From Paenibacillus sp. NAIST15-1 (GTDB lineage Bacteria; Bacillota; Bacilli; Paenibacillales; Paenibacillaceae), in the NCBI RefSeq assembly GCF_001894745.1, contig NZ_BBYF01000023.1, forward strand, positions 1-64,000: a DNA stretch of 64,000 nt, in the 5' to 3' direction. Every line of letters starts with the position of its first letter. The stretch's first letter is position 1. Positions 27,801 to 37,510 of this stretch are shown in pieces. The notes below the pieces were generated by a model. The model worked only from the letters and a program-made list of their open reading frames with translations, ran no database searches and was not told the origin of the DNA. Both the position numbers and the translations under genes were made by a program.

Positions 27801-29114
27801 CGTAATCACCGGAAGCTGTCCAATAGGCAGATTCGATTCGGCATGCGCAATTCCATCCAATAGATACAGGAAGCGCTGTTGATGGGCATATAGCTCGTCC
27901 AAGCTATAGATTTCGGGATTCGCGTCGAAATCGAGACGCAGCCCGCTGCCATCCGCATGGCTGTATACGTTAATCGTCAAATCATCGACAGGCCCTGCAG
28001 ACAGGTTGCTGACTTTGCCGCGATAACCTGCGAAGCTGACATCTTCGACAAAAGGCATGACATTAATGAACGGGCCGATTAACCTGCGATTGTCGCCAAG
28101 CAGCTTCAAGTCTCTGCGCAGATCCTGATGGCGATACCCTTGATGACGCCGAATCATGCGGATCTCGCGTGTCACCTCACGCAGCAGGTCGCCAAGGCTT
28201 CTCTCCGGACTTACCTCCACACGCAGCGGAAGCAAATTCATGACCATACCAGGAACGCGCAATGCGGCTGATCCTAGTCGGCACATTACAGGCAGACCAA
28301 GAATGATCTCCTCTTCCTGTGTCAACCGATGCACATATATCGCGGTCGCTGCTGCGAGAACATCCGGCCAGCTTGTTCCCGACTCAGCTGCAATCGACTG
28401 CCATCCGCTCACCGTGGCAGCCGGAATATGCGCAGTGCGGCGTACGAAGTGACGGGCCGTTCGCTGTGCATGTCCTCCAAGGCTAACTGCTTCCGGCCTG
28501 TCGGAGAAGCGCTCCAGCCAGAATTCCCGGTCACGGTTCATCTGTTCCGAAGAACGATATGCCGCATCCTCCTCCAAAATGGATTGCAAGGAACCGAACA
28601 TTCCGGCTCCATTCGGAAGATCATAGGTTAATGCTGTATAGTTTTGCGCCACACGCTGCATCAACAATGCTGCGCCGAATCCGTCAATGACAATATGGTG
28701 AATGCGCTGATACCAGAGGTACCGCTCGGTCTCGATCTTAAATAACGCCTCCGTGAAAAGAGGATCCGAATGCAAATCAACGGGCTTCTCCATATCGCGG
28801 TTCATCCACGCTCGGGCTGTGCCTTCCGGGTCAACCTCCCTGCTTAGATCAATCATGTGCAGCACCCAGTCGTCTGTGGGGACGATCTTCTGCCATGGAC
28901 CGTCTGCATCCTCTCCGAAGCGGACATGCAGCGCCTCGGCCTCTGTCACCGCCTGGCGAAGAGCCGCTTCGAAGCGAGCAGAATCTATCGGCCCGCGGAT
29001 GTCCACACATTCAGCGGTGTTGAATATAGGGTTGTCAGGATCGAGCTGCTGCGCAAACCAGATTCCAGCCTGTGCTCCCGATAGCGGCCATCGTTCCTTC
29101 TCCTGATCGTGCAT
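21900..29114 (-). CDS. dhbF: Two-module NRPS, bacillibactin synthetase type
   Basis: 2404 residues, close to the 2378 of B. subtilis DhbF. Order: condensation (HHIVIDG at 139-145), adenylation 1, carrier ([17 protein letters not shown]), condensation 2 (HHIAGDG), adenylation 2, carrier 2 ([17 protein letters not shown]) and thioesterase (GWSLGG). Adenylation 1 binding pocket reads like the glycine code (D-I at FDISVMEL, then Q and G). Adenylation 2 reads D-F-W-N-x-G-M-V-H, the threonine code. It would join DHB, Gly and Thr and cyclise three units to the trilactone. No epimerase or methyltransferase is present. It follows dhbB by 15 bp in the same operon. Confidence 0.95.
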   Translation of the reverse strand: MHDQEKERWPLSGAQAGIWFAQQLDPDNPIFNTAECVDIRGPIDSARFEAALRQAVTEAEALHVRFGEDADGPWQKIVPTDDWVLHMIDLSREVDPEGTARAWMNRDMEKPVDLHSDPLFTEALFKIETERYLWYQRIHHIVIDGFGAALLMQRVAQNYTALTYDLPNGAGMFGSLQSILEEDAAYRSSEQMNRDREFWLERFSDRPEAVSLGGHAQRTARHFVRRTAHIPAATVSGWQSIAAESGTSWPDVLAAATAIYVHRLTQEEEIILGLPVMCRLGSAALRVPGMVMNLLPLRVEVSPERSLGDLLREVTREIRMIRRHQGYRHQDLRRDLKLLGDNRRLIGPFINVMPFVEDVSFAGYRGKVSNLSAGPVDDLTINVYSHADGSGLRLDFDANPEIYSLDELYAHQQRFLYLLDGIAHAESNLPIGQLPVITPEERRQVLEEWNDTAHDVPSISVPELFEEQVERAHEAVAVVCEDEQLRYGELNTKANRLAHYLISCGVGPDRIVALSLPRSVEAVIAILAIHKTGAAYLPLDPDYPAERLAYMLEDADPICLIATKETSVSLPPCSRKTIVLDESATIAALAQSPAHNPTDEDRIRELSAQHISYVIYTSGSTGKPKGVMLTFGGLANLLHDMKARLALSQQDRMLSVTTISFDISVMELLLPLISGSVLDIARKETILDPSALASRIAATGATIMQATPTLWQALADSRPERFAGLKMITGGEVISLALKVALQELNGEVNNQYGPTETTIYSTAGLLDHSQTKKPSIGRPIRNTRLYVLDSSLEPVPPGVVGELYIAGAGLARGYLGRADLTAERFVADPFGSPGTRMYRTGDMVRWLADGTIDYLGRVDHQVKLRGFRIETGEIEALLGAHPDILQAAVTLYEDHAGERRLAAYVVPSSSSGLEPAELRQYAARKFPDYMVPSAFVVLDAMPLTPNRKIDRKALPAPDRAAAAAGREPRTPQEEIICALFAEVLGLPRVSIDDDFFALGGHSLLAGRVMVRVREAFGVEMNIGSLFEAPTAASLVRRLDSAQEQRPAIRASLGKRPERLPLSFAQQRLWFLYRLEGATPTYNIPLVARMSGELNVEALQAAVYDVVDRHETLRTIFPDENGTSSQLIQHSKGVQIPFEVLDVSEQELNGKLEEAVRYSFRLSEEPSLRVHLLRTAANEQVLLLLLHHIAGDGWSLTPLTRDLSIAYEARCRGEAPAWTRLPVQYADYALWQEQLLGSTDQADSLIARQLDYWTEALKGLPEEMELPTDYPRPAAASHKGGTVRLQIDPVLHRRLTELARGNRASLFMVLQAALAVLFTRLGAGNDIPLGSPISGRNDDALDGLIGLFINTLVIRTDTSGNPGFEELLSRVRKVSLEAYEHQDVPFERLVEILNPVRSRARHPLFQIMLVLQNTPEASLEFPGLSSNLQLESVGTAKFDLTWELNERRNADGAPDGLDGIVEFSADLFKRETVEMLAARYVRILESIALEPSKPIGEIDILLPEERHDLANDWLTWSSSALDAAQATIPQLFEAQAARSPQAIAIVHEGVALTYEQLNNQANRLAHLLMEHRVGPEHIVALALPRSMEMIVGVLAVLKAGAAYLPLDPDYPAERLAYMLEDAGPVCIVTDRHTIDKLPDGGMGAVPRILLDDPEVMRKLASCSESDPVEQVCRRKLSPYSPAYIIYTSGSTGKPKGVLVPHQNVVRLFSATEHWFHFGADDVWTLFHSYAFDFSVWEIWGALLHGGRLVIVPHAVSRSPEEFLGLLVQEGVTVLNQTPSAFYQLMQADREHPNLGQALSLRYIVFGGEALELGRLRDWYERHADDAPRLINMYGITETTVHVSFNELNRNCDVPGASSLIGGSIPDLRVYVLDDALQPVPYGVTGEMYVSGAGLARGYWGRPALTAERFVADPFGPPGSRMYRTGDLAKRVIGGGLDYLGRADHQVKIRGFRIELGEIQVVLARHPNVAQAAVIVREDSPGDKRLVAYVVPAANAPWDAAELRRHAASMLPDYMVPSALIGLDALPLTPNGKLDRKALPAPDFALDADGRNPRTPHEEVLCDLFAEVLGLRRVGIDDSFFELGGHSLLAVRLISRIREALGRELSIAVLFEAPTVSGLAERMELDRDSGNSALQVLLPLRTHGEEIPLFCVHPAGGLSWCYAGLMKQLGVNYPIYGLQARGIAQAEELPQTLDEMTADYIRHIRMIQPQGPYRLLGWSLGGNVAHAMAVQLQEAGEEVAFLAMLDAYPSHYLPIRGEPDEEEALTALLALGGYDRDSIGDEPLTIASAIRILRSDSSALATLDEATIMNLKVTYENSVRLLGAYVPRRYEGDLLFFRSTIIPDWFDPIEPEMWIPYVGGRIERHDIACRHKDLCQPGPLAEIGASILQKLRNASSRKGVSEMHV

Positions 29115-29129
29115 GATGATGACCTCCTT

Positions 29130-30083
29130 TTATATCGAGTAATAATCATAATTAGGCACCGAGTTACTGCTGAGCTTGGCGGACAAGAGCTCCCACCAGC
29201 TTGCTACCGTCGGCCGTTCCGCCAATTCCACGAAGCTTACCGCAATGCTGCTGCGCTTCCAACGTTCCACTAAGCTCATAATCCGAATGGAGTCCAACCC
29301 CCATTGCGTGATTAGATTATCTTGATCGCCAATCGCAGACGGCTCCTCCTGCAGCAGCTCCGCAACCGTTTCACGCACAGTTTGCAGTGTTACTGAACAA
29401 CCCGCTTCTGCTCCGGCTGTTTCCTCTGCTTCTTGCTCTGCAGCATTCCGGTTAAGAGCGTTCAGAACCCGTTCCGTCGTTGCCACTACTGCACAGCGCT
29501 CAGCCGCATAAGTTAACGCCATGCGATGCTTATCGAGCGAAAAATCAGCTACCGCATCTGCAATGAGGAACGGCTGGACATCCTGCATAAATGCCTCGCA
29601 CGAGGTCATCAGGCAGCCAATATGTGCGTAAATCCCACATACGAGCAGCTGATCCCGTCCGCGTTCCCGTAATGTTTCAAGCAAATTCGTTTTCTGAAAG
29701 GCACTGTAGCGCCATTTCGTCACGAGAATATCGTTCACCCGCGGCGCCAGCTCGTCAACGAACTTTTTCTGATATGGCCCATCATTAATTCCCGACCCCC
29801 AGAAGTCTTGCAGCAATCCGCGCTGCTCAGGAGTCTGCCCCCCTGGCTGCGCCGAATACACGACAGGTATGCCAAGCTCCGAACAGCGTTCGCGCAGCTC
29901 CTTAATATTCGCAATCAGTTCAACCAGCGGCGATTCGCCAGCCTGATAGGCATCGACAAAATACTGCTGCATGTCATGGATGAGCAGTACGGCACGGCTT
30001 GGATCCGGACTCCAGTCGACCCTGTTCTCTGGCAGTTCTGCCTCACTTGGCATTCGATATGGAAGGATAGTAGGAAGACCCAT
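29130..30083 (-). CDS. dhbB: Isochorismatase with aryl carrier domain
   Basis: 317 residues from the ATG at 30083 ([12 protein letters not shown], with AGAGGAG upstream); a start at 30101 is less likely. The N-terminal isochorismatase part has [16 protein letters not shown] and [12 protein letters not shown] and turns isochorismate into 2,3-dihydro-DHB plus pyruvate. The C-terminal aryl carrier part (from about 230) has [16 protein letters not shown], where the serine takes phosphopantetheine; DhbE loads DHB there. It is typical for DhbB/EntB. It stands directly before dhbF. Confidence 0.95.
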   Translation of the reverse strand: MGLPTILPYRMPSEAELPENRVDWSPDPSRAVLLIHDMQQYFVDAYQAGESPLVELIANIKELRERCSELGIPVVYSAQPGGQTPEQRGLLQDFWGSGINDGPYQKKFVDELAPRVNDILVTKWRYSAFQKTNLLETLRERGRDQLLVCGIYAHIGCLMTSCEAFMQDVQPFLIADAVADFSLDKHRMALTYAAERCAVVATTERVLNALNRNAAEQEAEETAGAEAGCSVTLQTVRETVAELLQEEPSAIGDQDNLITQWGLDSIRIMSLVERWKRSSIAVSFVELAERPTVASWWELLSAKLSSNSVPNYDYYSI

Positions 30084-30434
30084 CGTTTCTCCTCTTTTCA
30101 CTAGTTTTTATGGATAAACTCTGCAACAACACGAGACATTTTCATGAACACGAAACCTCATTACTTTTTACATACTCCAATAGAACTTCCATAGTACTGC
30201 TTCTAACGAATCGGATACATTCTCAGACAGTCCTATAGGTAGGTATTTTTTGGGTACTCTTTAGGCACCTCTTTAGCCACTTCTTCTGGCACTTTTCCAG
30301 CACCTTCATTAGGCTCTTGTCAAGAACTTCCTCTGGTTTCTGCAGTTACAATTTCTAATGTACTTCTAATGCTTCATCACATCTTCAAATGCTTCTCGAT
30401 CATTTTTTCTCTTATTTTTTACTTATTTTTTTGC
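30084..30434. other. Unusual 350-bp gap between dhbE and dhbB
   Basis: No full gene. On the minus strand an open stretch of about 27 codons with a near-repeat (KVPEEVAKEVPKEYP) runs between stops, coming from repeats of GTGCCTAAAGAG. All other gaps from 36078 to 29114 are under 45 bp. No terminator is seen. The DNA may be an insertion or a remnant of a repetitive coding sequence. Confidence 0.4.
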
Positions 30435-32060
30435 TCACTTCTTGCTCAATGCCCCCTGCTTCGCAGCGATCAGCTCCCGCAGCATCTTCTTGCTCACCTT
30501 GCCGACTCCCGTCTGAGGAAAGGATTCGACGAACTCTACGCGGTCGGGAATTTTATATAATGCAAGCCCTCTGTCTCTTAGAAAAGCCTTCAACTCGCTG
30601 CCCGTTAGGACAGCTTCATAGGGAATGACGAATGCGCATGTGCGCTCGCCAAGAAATTCATCCGGCATAGACACAACAGCGGCATCATGCACACCAGGAT
30701 GGGCAAGCAAATGATTCTCGATTTCCTCAGCCGCCACCTTATCGCCGCCGCGATTGATCTGATCCTTCGCCCGCCCTTCAATCACTAAATATCCAGCCGG
30801 AGTCATTCTGGCCATATCTCCTGTGCGATAAAAGCCGTCAGACGTAAAGGATCTTGCATTGTGCTGCTCTGCTTGGTAGTATCCGCGAATGGTGTACGGC
30901 CCGCGCGTCAGCAAATGTCCCACCTCGCCCGGAGCCACTTCGTCATCCTCATCATCGACGATGCGGATTTCATCATACGGAGACATCGGACGGCCCTGCG
31001 TATTGATGATCGTCTCTTCGGGGTCGTCGAATCTCGTATAGTTCACCAAGCCCTCTGCCATCCCGTACACCTGCTGCAATGTGCAGCCAATCGTCGTTCG
31101 CACCCGCTTGGCAGCTTCTGCGCTGAACTTGGCGCCCCCAACCTGCAGCACTTCCAAGTGAGTGAGGTCGTAGCGGCGCGATTCCGCGGCATCCAGCCAA
31201 ATTAAGGCGAGCGGTGGCACAACGGCTGCAATGGTGACGCCTTCCTCGGCAATAAGCGGGAAAGCTTCATCAGGACTTGCTCCGCGGGCAAGCACGATCC
31301 GCCCTCCTGCATATAGCGTGCCAAGCACGCCGGGAGAGCTAAGCGGATAATTATGCGCGATCGGCAGCACCGCCAGATATACGCTGTGCTCATTCAACTC
31401 GCAAACTTCTGCGCTCATACGCAGGCTATATATGTAATCGTCGTGCGTCCGTGGAATAAGCTTTGGCAAGCCAGTTGTCCCGCCAGATAATTGGAGGAAA
31501 GCGACATCTCCAGAGCTCGGCCCCTTAATCTCGCCAATGCTAGGCTCAGCATACAGATCATCCAGCGCTGTATATTCACCTGGCTCTCCTACAACAATAA
31601 CGCGGCTCGAATCTGGCAGCGTGTCCTTCACCTGTGCGGCGAGCTCGCGATAATCAAACCCCGCGTCCTTATCGGGGATTACATACGCTGCTGCCTGTGT
31701 GAACTCGCATAAGTAGCCAATCTCGTTCCTGCGGTGCACTGGCAAGGAAAAGACAGGCAGTGCTCCGATGCGAAACAGCGCAAATATAACTTCAAAAAAT
31801 TGTGGAATATTCGGAAGCTGGACAATAACTCGATCCTGCGCCCTAATCCCCAAGCGATAGAATCCAGCAGCAAGGCGATCCGCCTGCTCATCAAGTTCCG
31901 CATAGCTGACTCGCCGATCGCCGCTCACAATTGCGATGCGCTCTCCATATTGGGCTGCACGGTGGCGCAGCATCGTGCCGAATGTCTCTCCCTGCCAGCA
32001 TCCTTCCTGTCTATAACGTGCAGCAAATTCTTCCGGCCATGTCGGGCATCCTGACAGCAT
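30435..32060 (-). CDS. dhbE: 2,3-dihydroxybenzoate-AMP ligase
   Basis: 541 residues. An acyl-adenylating enzyme with the P-loop-like [22 protein letters not shown] (about 190-211), [14 protein letters not shown], the YRTGDMARM motif and C-terminal [20 protein letters not shown]. It activates DHB with ATP and loads it onto the carrier domain of DhbB. Sequence order and length match DhbE/EntE. It begins 3 bp after dhbC. Confidence 0.96.
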   Translation of the reverse strand: MLSGCPTWPEEFAARYRQEGCWQGETFGTMLRHRAAQYGERIAIVSGDRRVSYAELDEQADRLAAGFYRLGIRAQDRVIVQLPNIPQFFEVIFALFRIGALPVFSLPVHRRNEIGYLCEFTQAAAYVIPDKDAGFDYRELAAQVKDTLPDSSRVIVVGEPGEYTALDDLYAEPSIGEIKGPSSGDVAFLQLSGGTTGLPKLIPRTHDDYIYSLRMSAEVCELNEHSVYLAVLPIAHNYPLSSPGVLGTLYAGGRIVLARGASPDEAFPLIAEEGVTIAAVVPPLALIWLDAAESRRYDLTHLEVLQVGGAKFSAEAAKRVRTTIGCTLQQVYGMAEGLVNYTRFDDPEETIINTQGRPMSPYDEIRIVDDEDDEVAPGEVGHLLTRGPYTIRGYYQAEQHNARSFTSDGFYRTGDMARMTPAGYLVIEGRAKDQINRGGDKVAAEEIENHLLAHPGVHDAAVVSMPDEFLGERTCAFVIPYEAVLTGSELKAFLRDRGLALYKIPDRVEFVESFPQTGVGKVSKKMLRELIAAKQGALSKK

Positions 32061-32063
32061 CGT

Positions 32064-33323
32064 TCATCCCCCCTGCATCATCATCGGTTGTTGTTCATTC
32101 AGCCCCATCGCTTGCAGCAGCGTGCGAAGCTTGGCGGACGTCTCGGCAAGCTCCGCTTCCGCGGACGAGCCGACTACGATTCCCGCTCCCGCAAAGAGAC
32201 GCAGCGAGCGGCCCTCCACTTCCGCGCAGCGAATTGTAACGGCCCATTCTCCGTCTCCGTTCGCATCGCACCAGCCGACCGCCCCCGTGAAGAACCCACG
32301 CTCGAACGGTTCAATCTCCCGGATCAAGTTCCGAGCGGCCTCCGTAGGCGTCCCGCAAATAGCAGGCGTCGGATGCAGCGCTAGAGCAAGCTCTAAGGAG
32401 GAAATGTCATGATCCGCAAGCTCCCCGTTTATCTCCGTAGACAGATGCCACATTGTCTTCGTAGACACAAGGGACGGGCCTTCCGGCACATGAAGCTTGC
32501 TGCAATACGGACGGAGAGCGGATACGACCGCCTCAATGACGACCGCGTGCTCATGCCGATCCTTGTCCGATCTTAGAAGCTGGGCGGCACGCCGCTCATC
32601 CTCGTTCGGATCATCGCTGCGTGCTGCTGAACCAGCCAACGGGTTCACCTTAATGTGCATTCCCCGCTTCGTTACGAGCAGCTCGGGGCTTGCTCCAATT
32701 AACGTTTGGGCTGTTCCATTAGCAGCAGATATGCCCTTGTCCTTGCTTGTATGCGGGTGCTCCATCGTTAATGGCACTGCAAACGTATATCCACGAGTGT
32801 TTTGGCAGAGTAATCGATGCAGCAAGCGCTGCACATCCACATCATGCTTCAATGTCACTTCCAAAGATCGGGACAACACCACCTTCTGGAGCTCGCCCGA
32901 TTGCAGCCGCTCAAGAACCTGGTTGACGCCCTGCTTATACTGTTCTGGCTCCGGAACAGCTCGTACGCTATAGCTGTCTCGTTCCGTTTCCTGTTGCAAA
33001 TAATCATGCGCATCCATGCGCAATGGCTTGTACCGGTGCACTTCCTTCGGTACATATAGACACACAGGATCCTCCATGTGAAACGGAATTGCACCGACAA
33101 CGACCGGGCAATCACGATCCCCCTGCCGAGCTGCATCCAGCAGCTTCGACACGGCCTGAGGCAAGCTCTCTTCATCCACGGCCTGCCAATCCACCAGCCG
33201 CGCCCATTCCCCGTGCGTCAGTAATGCACCTTGAGGCGACGAGAATAGAAAGGACGATCCCGTCTGATATTGTTCTAGAAGCCGTATCCCCTCACTTGTG
33301 GGAACGGTATCACATTTCAACAT
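32064..33323 (-). CDS. dhbC: Isochorismate synthase
   Basis: 419 residues, a chorismate-binding enzyme of the MenF/EntC/DhbC type. [60 protein letters not shown], and [27 protein letters not shown] with a GAGIV end show the complete active-site set. It converts chorismate to isochorismate with magnesium, the first committed step. It starts about 43 bp after dhbA. Confidence 0.96.
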   Translation of the reverse strand: MLKCDTVPTSEGIRLLEQYQTGSSFLFSSPQGALLTHGEWARLVDWQAVDEESLPQAVSKLLDAARQGDRDCPVVVGAIPFHMEDPVCLYVPKEVHRYKPLRMDAHDYLQQETERDSYSVRAVPEPEQYKQGVNQVLERLQSGELQKVVLSRSLEVTLKHDVDVQRLLHRLLCQNTRGYTFAVPLTMEHPHTSKDKGISAANGTAQTLIGASPELLVTKRGMHIKVNPLAGSAARSDDPNEDERRAAQLLRSDKDRHEHAVVIEAVVSALRPYCSKLHVPEGPSLVSTKTMWHLSTEINGELADHDISSLELALALHPTPAICGTPTEAARNLIREIEPFERGFFTGAVGWCDANGDGEWAVTIRCAEVEGRSLRLFAGAGIVVGSSAEAELAETSAKLRTLLQAMGLNEQQPMMMQGG

Positions 33324-33366
33324 GTCAATCGACTCCTTCCGATATATCAGACACCTAGCCTAAGCA

Positions 33367-34152
33367 TCAACATCCCAATGTCGCACCGCCGTCGATACAC
33401 ATGTCGTGCATCGTGATGTGTCTTGCCTGTTCGGATGCGAGAAACAAAACAGCATCAGCAATATCCGATGGCTGCGCGATTCTGCCCAGCGGTATCCCGA
33501 GGCGGAACGATTCAGGCGAACCCGCAATCATTGCTTCCGCTCCGTTCTGACCATTCCACAGTGAGCGCTGCATCTCCGTATCTGTAGAACCTGGTGACAC
33601 AATATTGCAGCGAATATGATGACGAGCATATTCCAAGCCCAAGCACTTCGTGAACATCGTTGTAGCTGCTTTCGATGCCGCATAGGCGGACATCTGTGTG
33701 CGCGGTACACCGGAGGCATTGGAGCCTACGGTCACAATCGCTCCCGATCTGCGCTTCGCCATACGCGTTACGACAGCGCGCGACATATAGAATACGCCAT
33801 TGACATTAACACTGAAGGTCGACTGCCAATCTTCATCGCTCAGCGTCTCAATCGGGCCCAGCCGCAGAATGCCTGCCACATTAACAAGCACGCCGATCGA
33901 GCCAAGCTCTTCTTCTATCCGCTCCACCGTTCGATTCACAGCCGCACTGTCGGATACGTCGACTGGATAAGCAGCAGCATGATATCCGCCTGCATTAAGC
34001 TCGGCTGCGAGGCTGGTGCAACCAGCCTCATTCCGATCGACGACGGCCACGATTGCACCTTGAACGGCAAGCGCGCGGGCCACCGCCTCTCCGATTCCCT
34101 GTGCCGCACCTGTGACAACGGCCACCTTGCCTTCAATCCCTGAATATCTCAT
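33367..34152 (-). CDS. dhbA: 2,3-dihydro-2,3-dihydroxybenzoate dehydrogenase
   Basis: 261 residues, a short-chain dehydrogenase: [12 protein letters not shown] for NAD+ binding (about 15-26), NVAGI, catalytic serine in VTVGSNASG and YAASKAA with the catalytic Tyr and Lys. It makes DHB from the dihydrodiol. The C-terminal [10 protein letters not shown] is typical of DhbA. It follows the esterase gene by 15 bp. Confidence 0.95.
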   Translation of the reverse strand: MRYSGIEGKVAVVTGAAQGIGEAVARALAVQGAIVAVVDRNEAGCTSLAAELNAGGYHAAAYPVDVSDSAAVNRTVERIEEELGSIGVLVNVAGILRLGPIETLSDEDWQSTFSVNVNGVFYMSRAVVTRMAKRRSGAIVTVGSNASGVPRTQMSAYAASKAATTMFTKCLGLEYARHHIRCNIVSPGSTDTEMQRSLWNGQNGAEAMIAGSPESFRLGIPLGRIAQPSDIADAVLFLASEQARHITMHDMCIDGGATLGC

Positions 34153-34167
34153 TCAACTAACCTCTCT

Positions 34168-35028
34168 TTATTTGTCCGGATTCAGTGCGAATCGCAGCGC
34201 CCGGCTCACCAATATCGGAAGCACCGACACATGGCCTTCCTGCTCGAATTCCTTGTATTCCGCCTCTACTCCTATGTCTGCTGATATAGCCGACAAACGA
34301 TTCGCCAGCTCGTTCGCGCGCTCACAGTTACGGCATACATGCGTTTTTTCAAGCTCTCCCACACCAAGAAGCACCTGTGCAGGAAATGAGCGTTCTCTCA
34401 TTCGTGCTTGCGCGATAAATTTCCGCTCCAGCTCTTGCATGTAGTCTGGATTCCAATGGAGTGATGGACTGCCCGCGATGTAATATCGAAAAGCCTCTGG
34501 CTTGCTGAACAGCGTATAGATCGTGAACAAGCCGCCCAGCGAGTGACCGAACAGCACCTGACGATTGCGGTCGATCTGGAACTCACTCTCGATCTGCGGC
34601 TTCAGCTCCTCCTCAATGAATTGCTGGAAAGCCCCCGCCCCGCCTTGCTCGGGGAGTGGTGTGCCGTCTGAGCGCTGTTTGAAGTCCGAGGCAGGCAGCG
34701 GTGTGAAGTCGTAGAAGCGATCTGGTGCATATGGTCCGTTCGTCTCATACCCAATGCCTACCACAACTGCGGGCAGCACACCGGTCTTATCCGGTCTGCG
34801 ACACTGCAGCCGCAGCGCTTCCACCATCATGCCGAATACGGAATTGCCATCCAGCAAGTAAATAACCGGATAACCGCTTGGTGGAGGCGATCCTAGGGGC
34901 TGAGCCACCATTATTTGATACGATCGCCGTTCTGCGCGTGAACGAAGCACCCACTGTTCTGCAAGTGGAATCTCGATCCTGCGGCGTGAAAAGTCGGTAA
35001 GCGTCAGCGTTGATTTCATTTGTTCCAA
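34168..35028 (-). CDS. Siderophore trilactone esterase (BesA/IroE-like)
   Basis: 286 residues, an alpha/beta hydrolase of the esterase D / Fes-IroE group: PVIYLLDGNSVFGMMVEAL, VVGIGYE, and the nucleophile elbow FGHSLGGLF; the closing His is in EFEQEGHVS. Such enzymes split the ferri-trilactone to free iron in the cytoplasm. No signal peptide is seen. It lies between the uptake lipoprotein and dhbA, so production and iron release share one transcript. Confidence 0.88.
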   Translation of the reverse strand: MEQMKSTLTLTDFSRRRIEIPLAEQWVLRSRAERRSYQIMVAQPLGSPPPSGYPVIYLLDGNSVFGMMVEALRLQCRRPDKTGVLPAVVVGIGYETNGPYAPDRFYDFTPLPASDFKQRSDGTPLPEQGGAGAFQQFIEEELKPQIESEFQIDRNRQVLFGHSLGGLFTIYTLFSKPEAFRYYIAGSPSLHWNPDYMQELERKFIAQARMRERSFPAQVLLGVGELEKTHVCRNCERANELANRLSAISADIGVEAEYKEFEQEGHVSVLPILVSRALRFALNPDK

Positions 35029-35040
35029 CCGCTTTGCCCC

Positions 35041-36078
35041 CTATTCCGTCAACAGGCGAACCGTGTCGTCAACGATTTTTTCATACGCAATCAAGCCGCT
35101 TCCAAGCCAGTACTGGTTGTTCACTTCATAGACATGACCCTGCTTAGCTGCAGGCATGCTCTTCCAAATTGGACTGTCCATCATCTCTTTCATGCGGTCG
35201 CTTCCTTGATCGTAAGCGTTGATGACAAAAATATAGTCAGCATCCATTTCAGGAAGGACTTCTAGCGAAAGATTCGCGCTGTTCTCATTGGCCACCAGCT
35301 TCGTAATACCAAGTCCCAAATCTTGATGGAGCACATATCCGCACAAATACTTGCCTCCCATCAGACTAATACCTCTTGGCGCAAACCGAATGATGGCGAC
35401 CTTCTTGTTCTCCACAGCCTTGCTCAGCTTCTCCTTGGCGTCCGTTACCTTTTGCCGATATGCCTGTAATGCTGCATCAGCCTCAGTGGACTTACCGAGC
35501 AAGTCTCCTATCGTGACGAGCGATTTCTCGATATTTCCGGACGCATTTTTAAAAACATACGTCGGCGCGATCTTCGCATAGCTCTCATATATTGTTGCGT
35601 CCTTGGCGTATGTCTCCGTGTGCAAGATAATTAATTCCGGGTTATAGGACATTAACACCTCCGGCGAAGGAAGCCCTGCCGACAAGTCCAACTTAGGAAC
35701 ATCCTTCAGTTCTTCTTGCAAGTACTCATGCCCCTTCTTCCCGTTAGACCATTGAGCCACAGGCTTCACGCCCAGCTTCAGCAAGGAGTCCTCCATGTTA
35801 GGGGCGAATACCCGCTTCGGTGTGGACGGAAGCTTGATCTCATGCCCAAGCTCGTCCGTTACCGTCCGCTCTTCGGTTGTCGCAACATTCTTCGCTCCCG
35901 CGGCAGCGGCTGACACATTGGACGTGGCTTCTTTCGGGCTCTGAGATTCGGATGCGGCATTGCCATCCTCCTTTTTGGCCCCGCAGCCCGCGAGCAAACT
36001 TCCGATAAGTACACAGCACAATAGTGCTGTTAGTCTAAATTTCCAACCTTTTGCCCCTGCATTCCGTCGATTTAACAC
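35041..36078 (-). CDS. Ferri-siderophore binding lipoprotein (FeuA-like)
   Basis: 345 residues from a GTG at 36078 with GGAGGAGAGGG upstream. A lipoprotein signal with LIGSLLAGCG (Cys at about 32) is followed by the cluster A binding-protein fold: TVTDELGHEIKLPSTPKRVFAPN, SYNPELIILH, and the C-terminal WLGSGLIAYEKIVDD. It would hold ferri-bacillibactin or a similar catecholate outside the membrane. No FeuB/FeuC-type permease follows, so the membrane part must come from another locus. It is first in the dhb transcript, just behind a Fur box. Confidence 0.88.
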   Translation of the reverse strand: MLNRRNAGAKGWKFRLTALLCCVLIGSLLAGCGAKKEDGNAASESQSPKEATSNVSAAAAGAKNVATTEERTVTDELGHEIKLPSTPKRVFAPNMEDSLLKLGVKPVAQWSNGKKGHEYLQEELKDVPKLDLSAGLPSPEVLMSYNPELIILHTETYAKDATIYESYAKIAPTYVFKNASGNIEKSLVTIGDLLGKSTEADAALQAYRQKVTDAKEKLSKAVENKKVAIIRFAPRGISLMGGKYLCGYVLHQDLGLGITKLVANENSANLSLEVLPEMDADYIFVINAYDQGSDRMKEMMDSPIWKSMPAAKQGHVYEVNNQYWLGSGLIAYEKIVDDTVRLLTE

Positions 36079-36094
36079 GATCCCTCTCCTCCAA

Positions 36095-36125
36095 TGATAA
36101 CGATTCTCAATCGACTCTGAGTATA
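36095..36125 (-). promoter_or_regulatory. Fur box and promoter of the dhb operon
   Basis: TGATAACGATTCTCA at 36095-36109 is close to the Fur consensus TGATAATNATTATCA. It lies between a TATACT-like -10 (36120-36125) and the GTG start, where bound Fur-iron would block transcription. Confidence 0.8.
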
Positions 36126-36126
36126 C

Positions 36127-37344
36127 TCACGTTGCGAAGGATTCACCATAGCCATAATCCTGAAATGTATTTGGACAATTTCCAGTAAAGAGCAGCAAAG
36201 CCTCATCCAGCATCCGAGCTATCGCAACCGCTGAATATTCGAACCAAGGATCTGCGGTTATCGGATGGACATGCCCGTTCCGTACCGCTTGAAGCTGTCT
36301 CCATTCGGGCGAATGCTGCAGTGACAGCCAATATTTGCGGGATGAAGCCTCTGGGCACACGGCAAGTAGAATCCGTTCGGGATTCAGCTCACGAAGCTCA
36401 TCCATCGAGATCGGGGAATGGCCTTGCAGCCCTCTTTCGCAGGCAGCCTTGAGATGCAAGTCATCGTACAGCACTTCCTCTAAACCTCGATTCTGGTACA
36501 CGAATAATTGAGTCTGGTAGATTCGCAGTGCCATGACGCGATCGTCTCCCAGCTGCTGCGCCGCTTGTGCGCGTCCGGCTCGGGCGTTTTTGTCGTAATG
36601 ATCGATCCATTGCTGCGCAAGCTCTTCCTTGTTCAAGAAGCGGGCAATTCCCATAAGCTGCTCTCTCCAGCCCGCTTTACTGGATACATTGTGAACAGGA
36701 GCGATCCCATTCAGTTTGCTGCTCTCGCGCATTTGGAGCTGATCTGAGGCAATGATAACGTCCGGCCGTGCCCGGCACAGCTTATCCAGATTAATTTCAA
36801 ATGTGAATTTATGATAAGGATCAGTTAAAAGAAGATGCGTTTTAATTTTGTTGCTGTAGAGGTTGTAATAATAAGGAGACCACTTGGGATCGAGAGGCGC
36901 TGCCTCCGGGATGAGTTGGAGCGCAAGCAAGTGGCCTATTGTCGAAGATGAGCATACGGCGATGCTCCTCTTGGAATCTTTAGCGAAATCGGATGGCGAC
37001 AAGCCGACCTCCTTTTTGAACTTGCGGCTAAAATAGAACTCGTCTCGGTAGCCTACCTTCTGCGCAATGTCTCGCAACTTGGCGTCTGATTCCGTCAGCA
37101 AGCGCTTCGCATGCATAATGCGCACATCCGTCAAAAATTCCATAGCGCTCTGACCGAACCTTCGTTTAAATAAATCCACAAAATATTTGGGGCTGATGCT
37201 CGCCATCTCCGCCAATTGCCCAATGGTGAGCTGCTCATTATAATGGCGCTCCATGAACGCTTTGATCTCCTTCAAATCCGTCTTCTGCATGTGGCCCATC
37301 ACGTTCGAGCCGTTATCTGTATGCGCTGTTTCTGTTGCACGCAT
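36127..37344 (-). CDS. AraC regulator with siderophore-binding domain (Btr-like)
   Basis: 405 residues. Two AraC helix-turn-helix motifs lie at the N-terminus (LTIGQLAEMASISPKYFVDLFKRRFG and LRDIAQKVGYRDEFYFSRKFKKEVGLSP, residues about 38-120). A periplasmic-binding-protein-like domain follows (about 125-395: SIAVCSSSTIGHLLAL, RPDVIIASDQ, NPERILLAVCPE). There is no signal peptide, so it acts inside the cell. Fusions like Btr of B. subtilis sense the ferri-siderophore and switch on its uptake genes. GAGGAGGGG precedes the ATG, and a Fur box lies upstream. It stands 48 bp before the lipoprotein gene. Confidence 0.88.
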   Translation of the reverse strand: MRATETAHTDNGSNVMGHMQKTDLKEIKAFMERHYNEQLTIGQLAEMASISPKYFVDLFKRRFGQSAMEFLTDVRIMHAKRLLTESDAKLRDIAQKVGYRDEFYFSRKFKKEVGLSPSDFAKDSKRSIAVCSSSTIGHLLALQLIPEAAPLDPKWSPYYYNLYSNKIKTHLLLTDPYHKFTFEINLDKLCRARPDVIIASDQLQMRESSKLNGIAPVHNVSSKAGWREQLMGIARFLNKEELAQQWIDHYDKNARAGRAQAAQQLGDDRVMALRIYQTQLFVYQNRGLEEVLYDDLHLKAACERGLQGHSPISMDELRELNPERILLAVCPEASSRKYWLSLQHSPEWRQLQAVRNGHVHPITADPWFEYSAVAIARMLDEALLLFTGNCPNTFQDYGYGESFAT

Positions 37345-37404
37345 AAATTCCCCTCCTCTTGAAATCGCGGTGAAGTTGATGAATAATATAAATATAATAT
37401 ATGG

Positions 37405-37419
37405 TGATAATGATTCTCA
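37405..37419 (-). promoter_or_regulatory. Fur box of the AraC-type regulator
   Basis: TGATAATGATTCTCA differs from the TGATAATNATTATCA consensus at one position. It overlaps an AT-rich promoter region about 60 bp before the ATG. Confidence 0.85.
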
Positions 37420-37479
37420 TTTTCAAACATAAACTAACACACCATTTTAAGGAAGTCAACGAAAATATGAACAAAAAAA

Positions 37480-37510
37480 GAACCTCAACATCTGTTGAGG
37501 TTCTTTTTTT
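37480..37510. terminator. Two-way terminator at the IS left side
   Basis: GAACCTCAACA (37480-37490) and TGTTGAGGTTC (37493-37503) form a perfect 11-bp stem, with A run before and T run after, so it can work in both directions. Confidence 0.8.
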
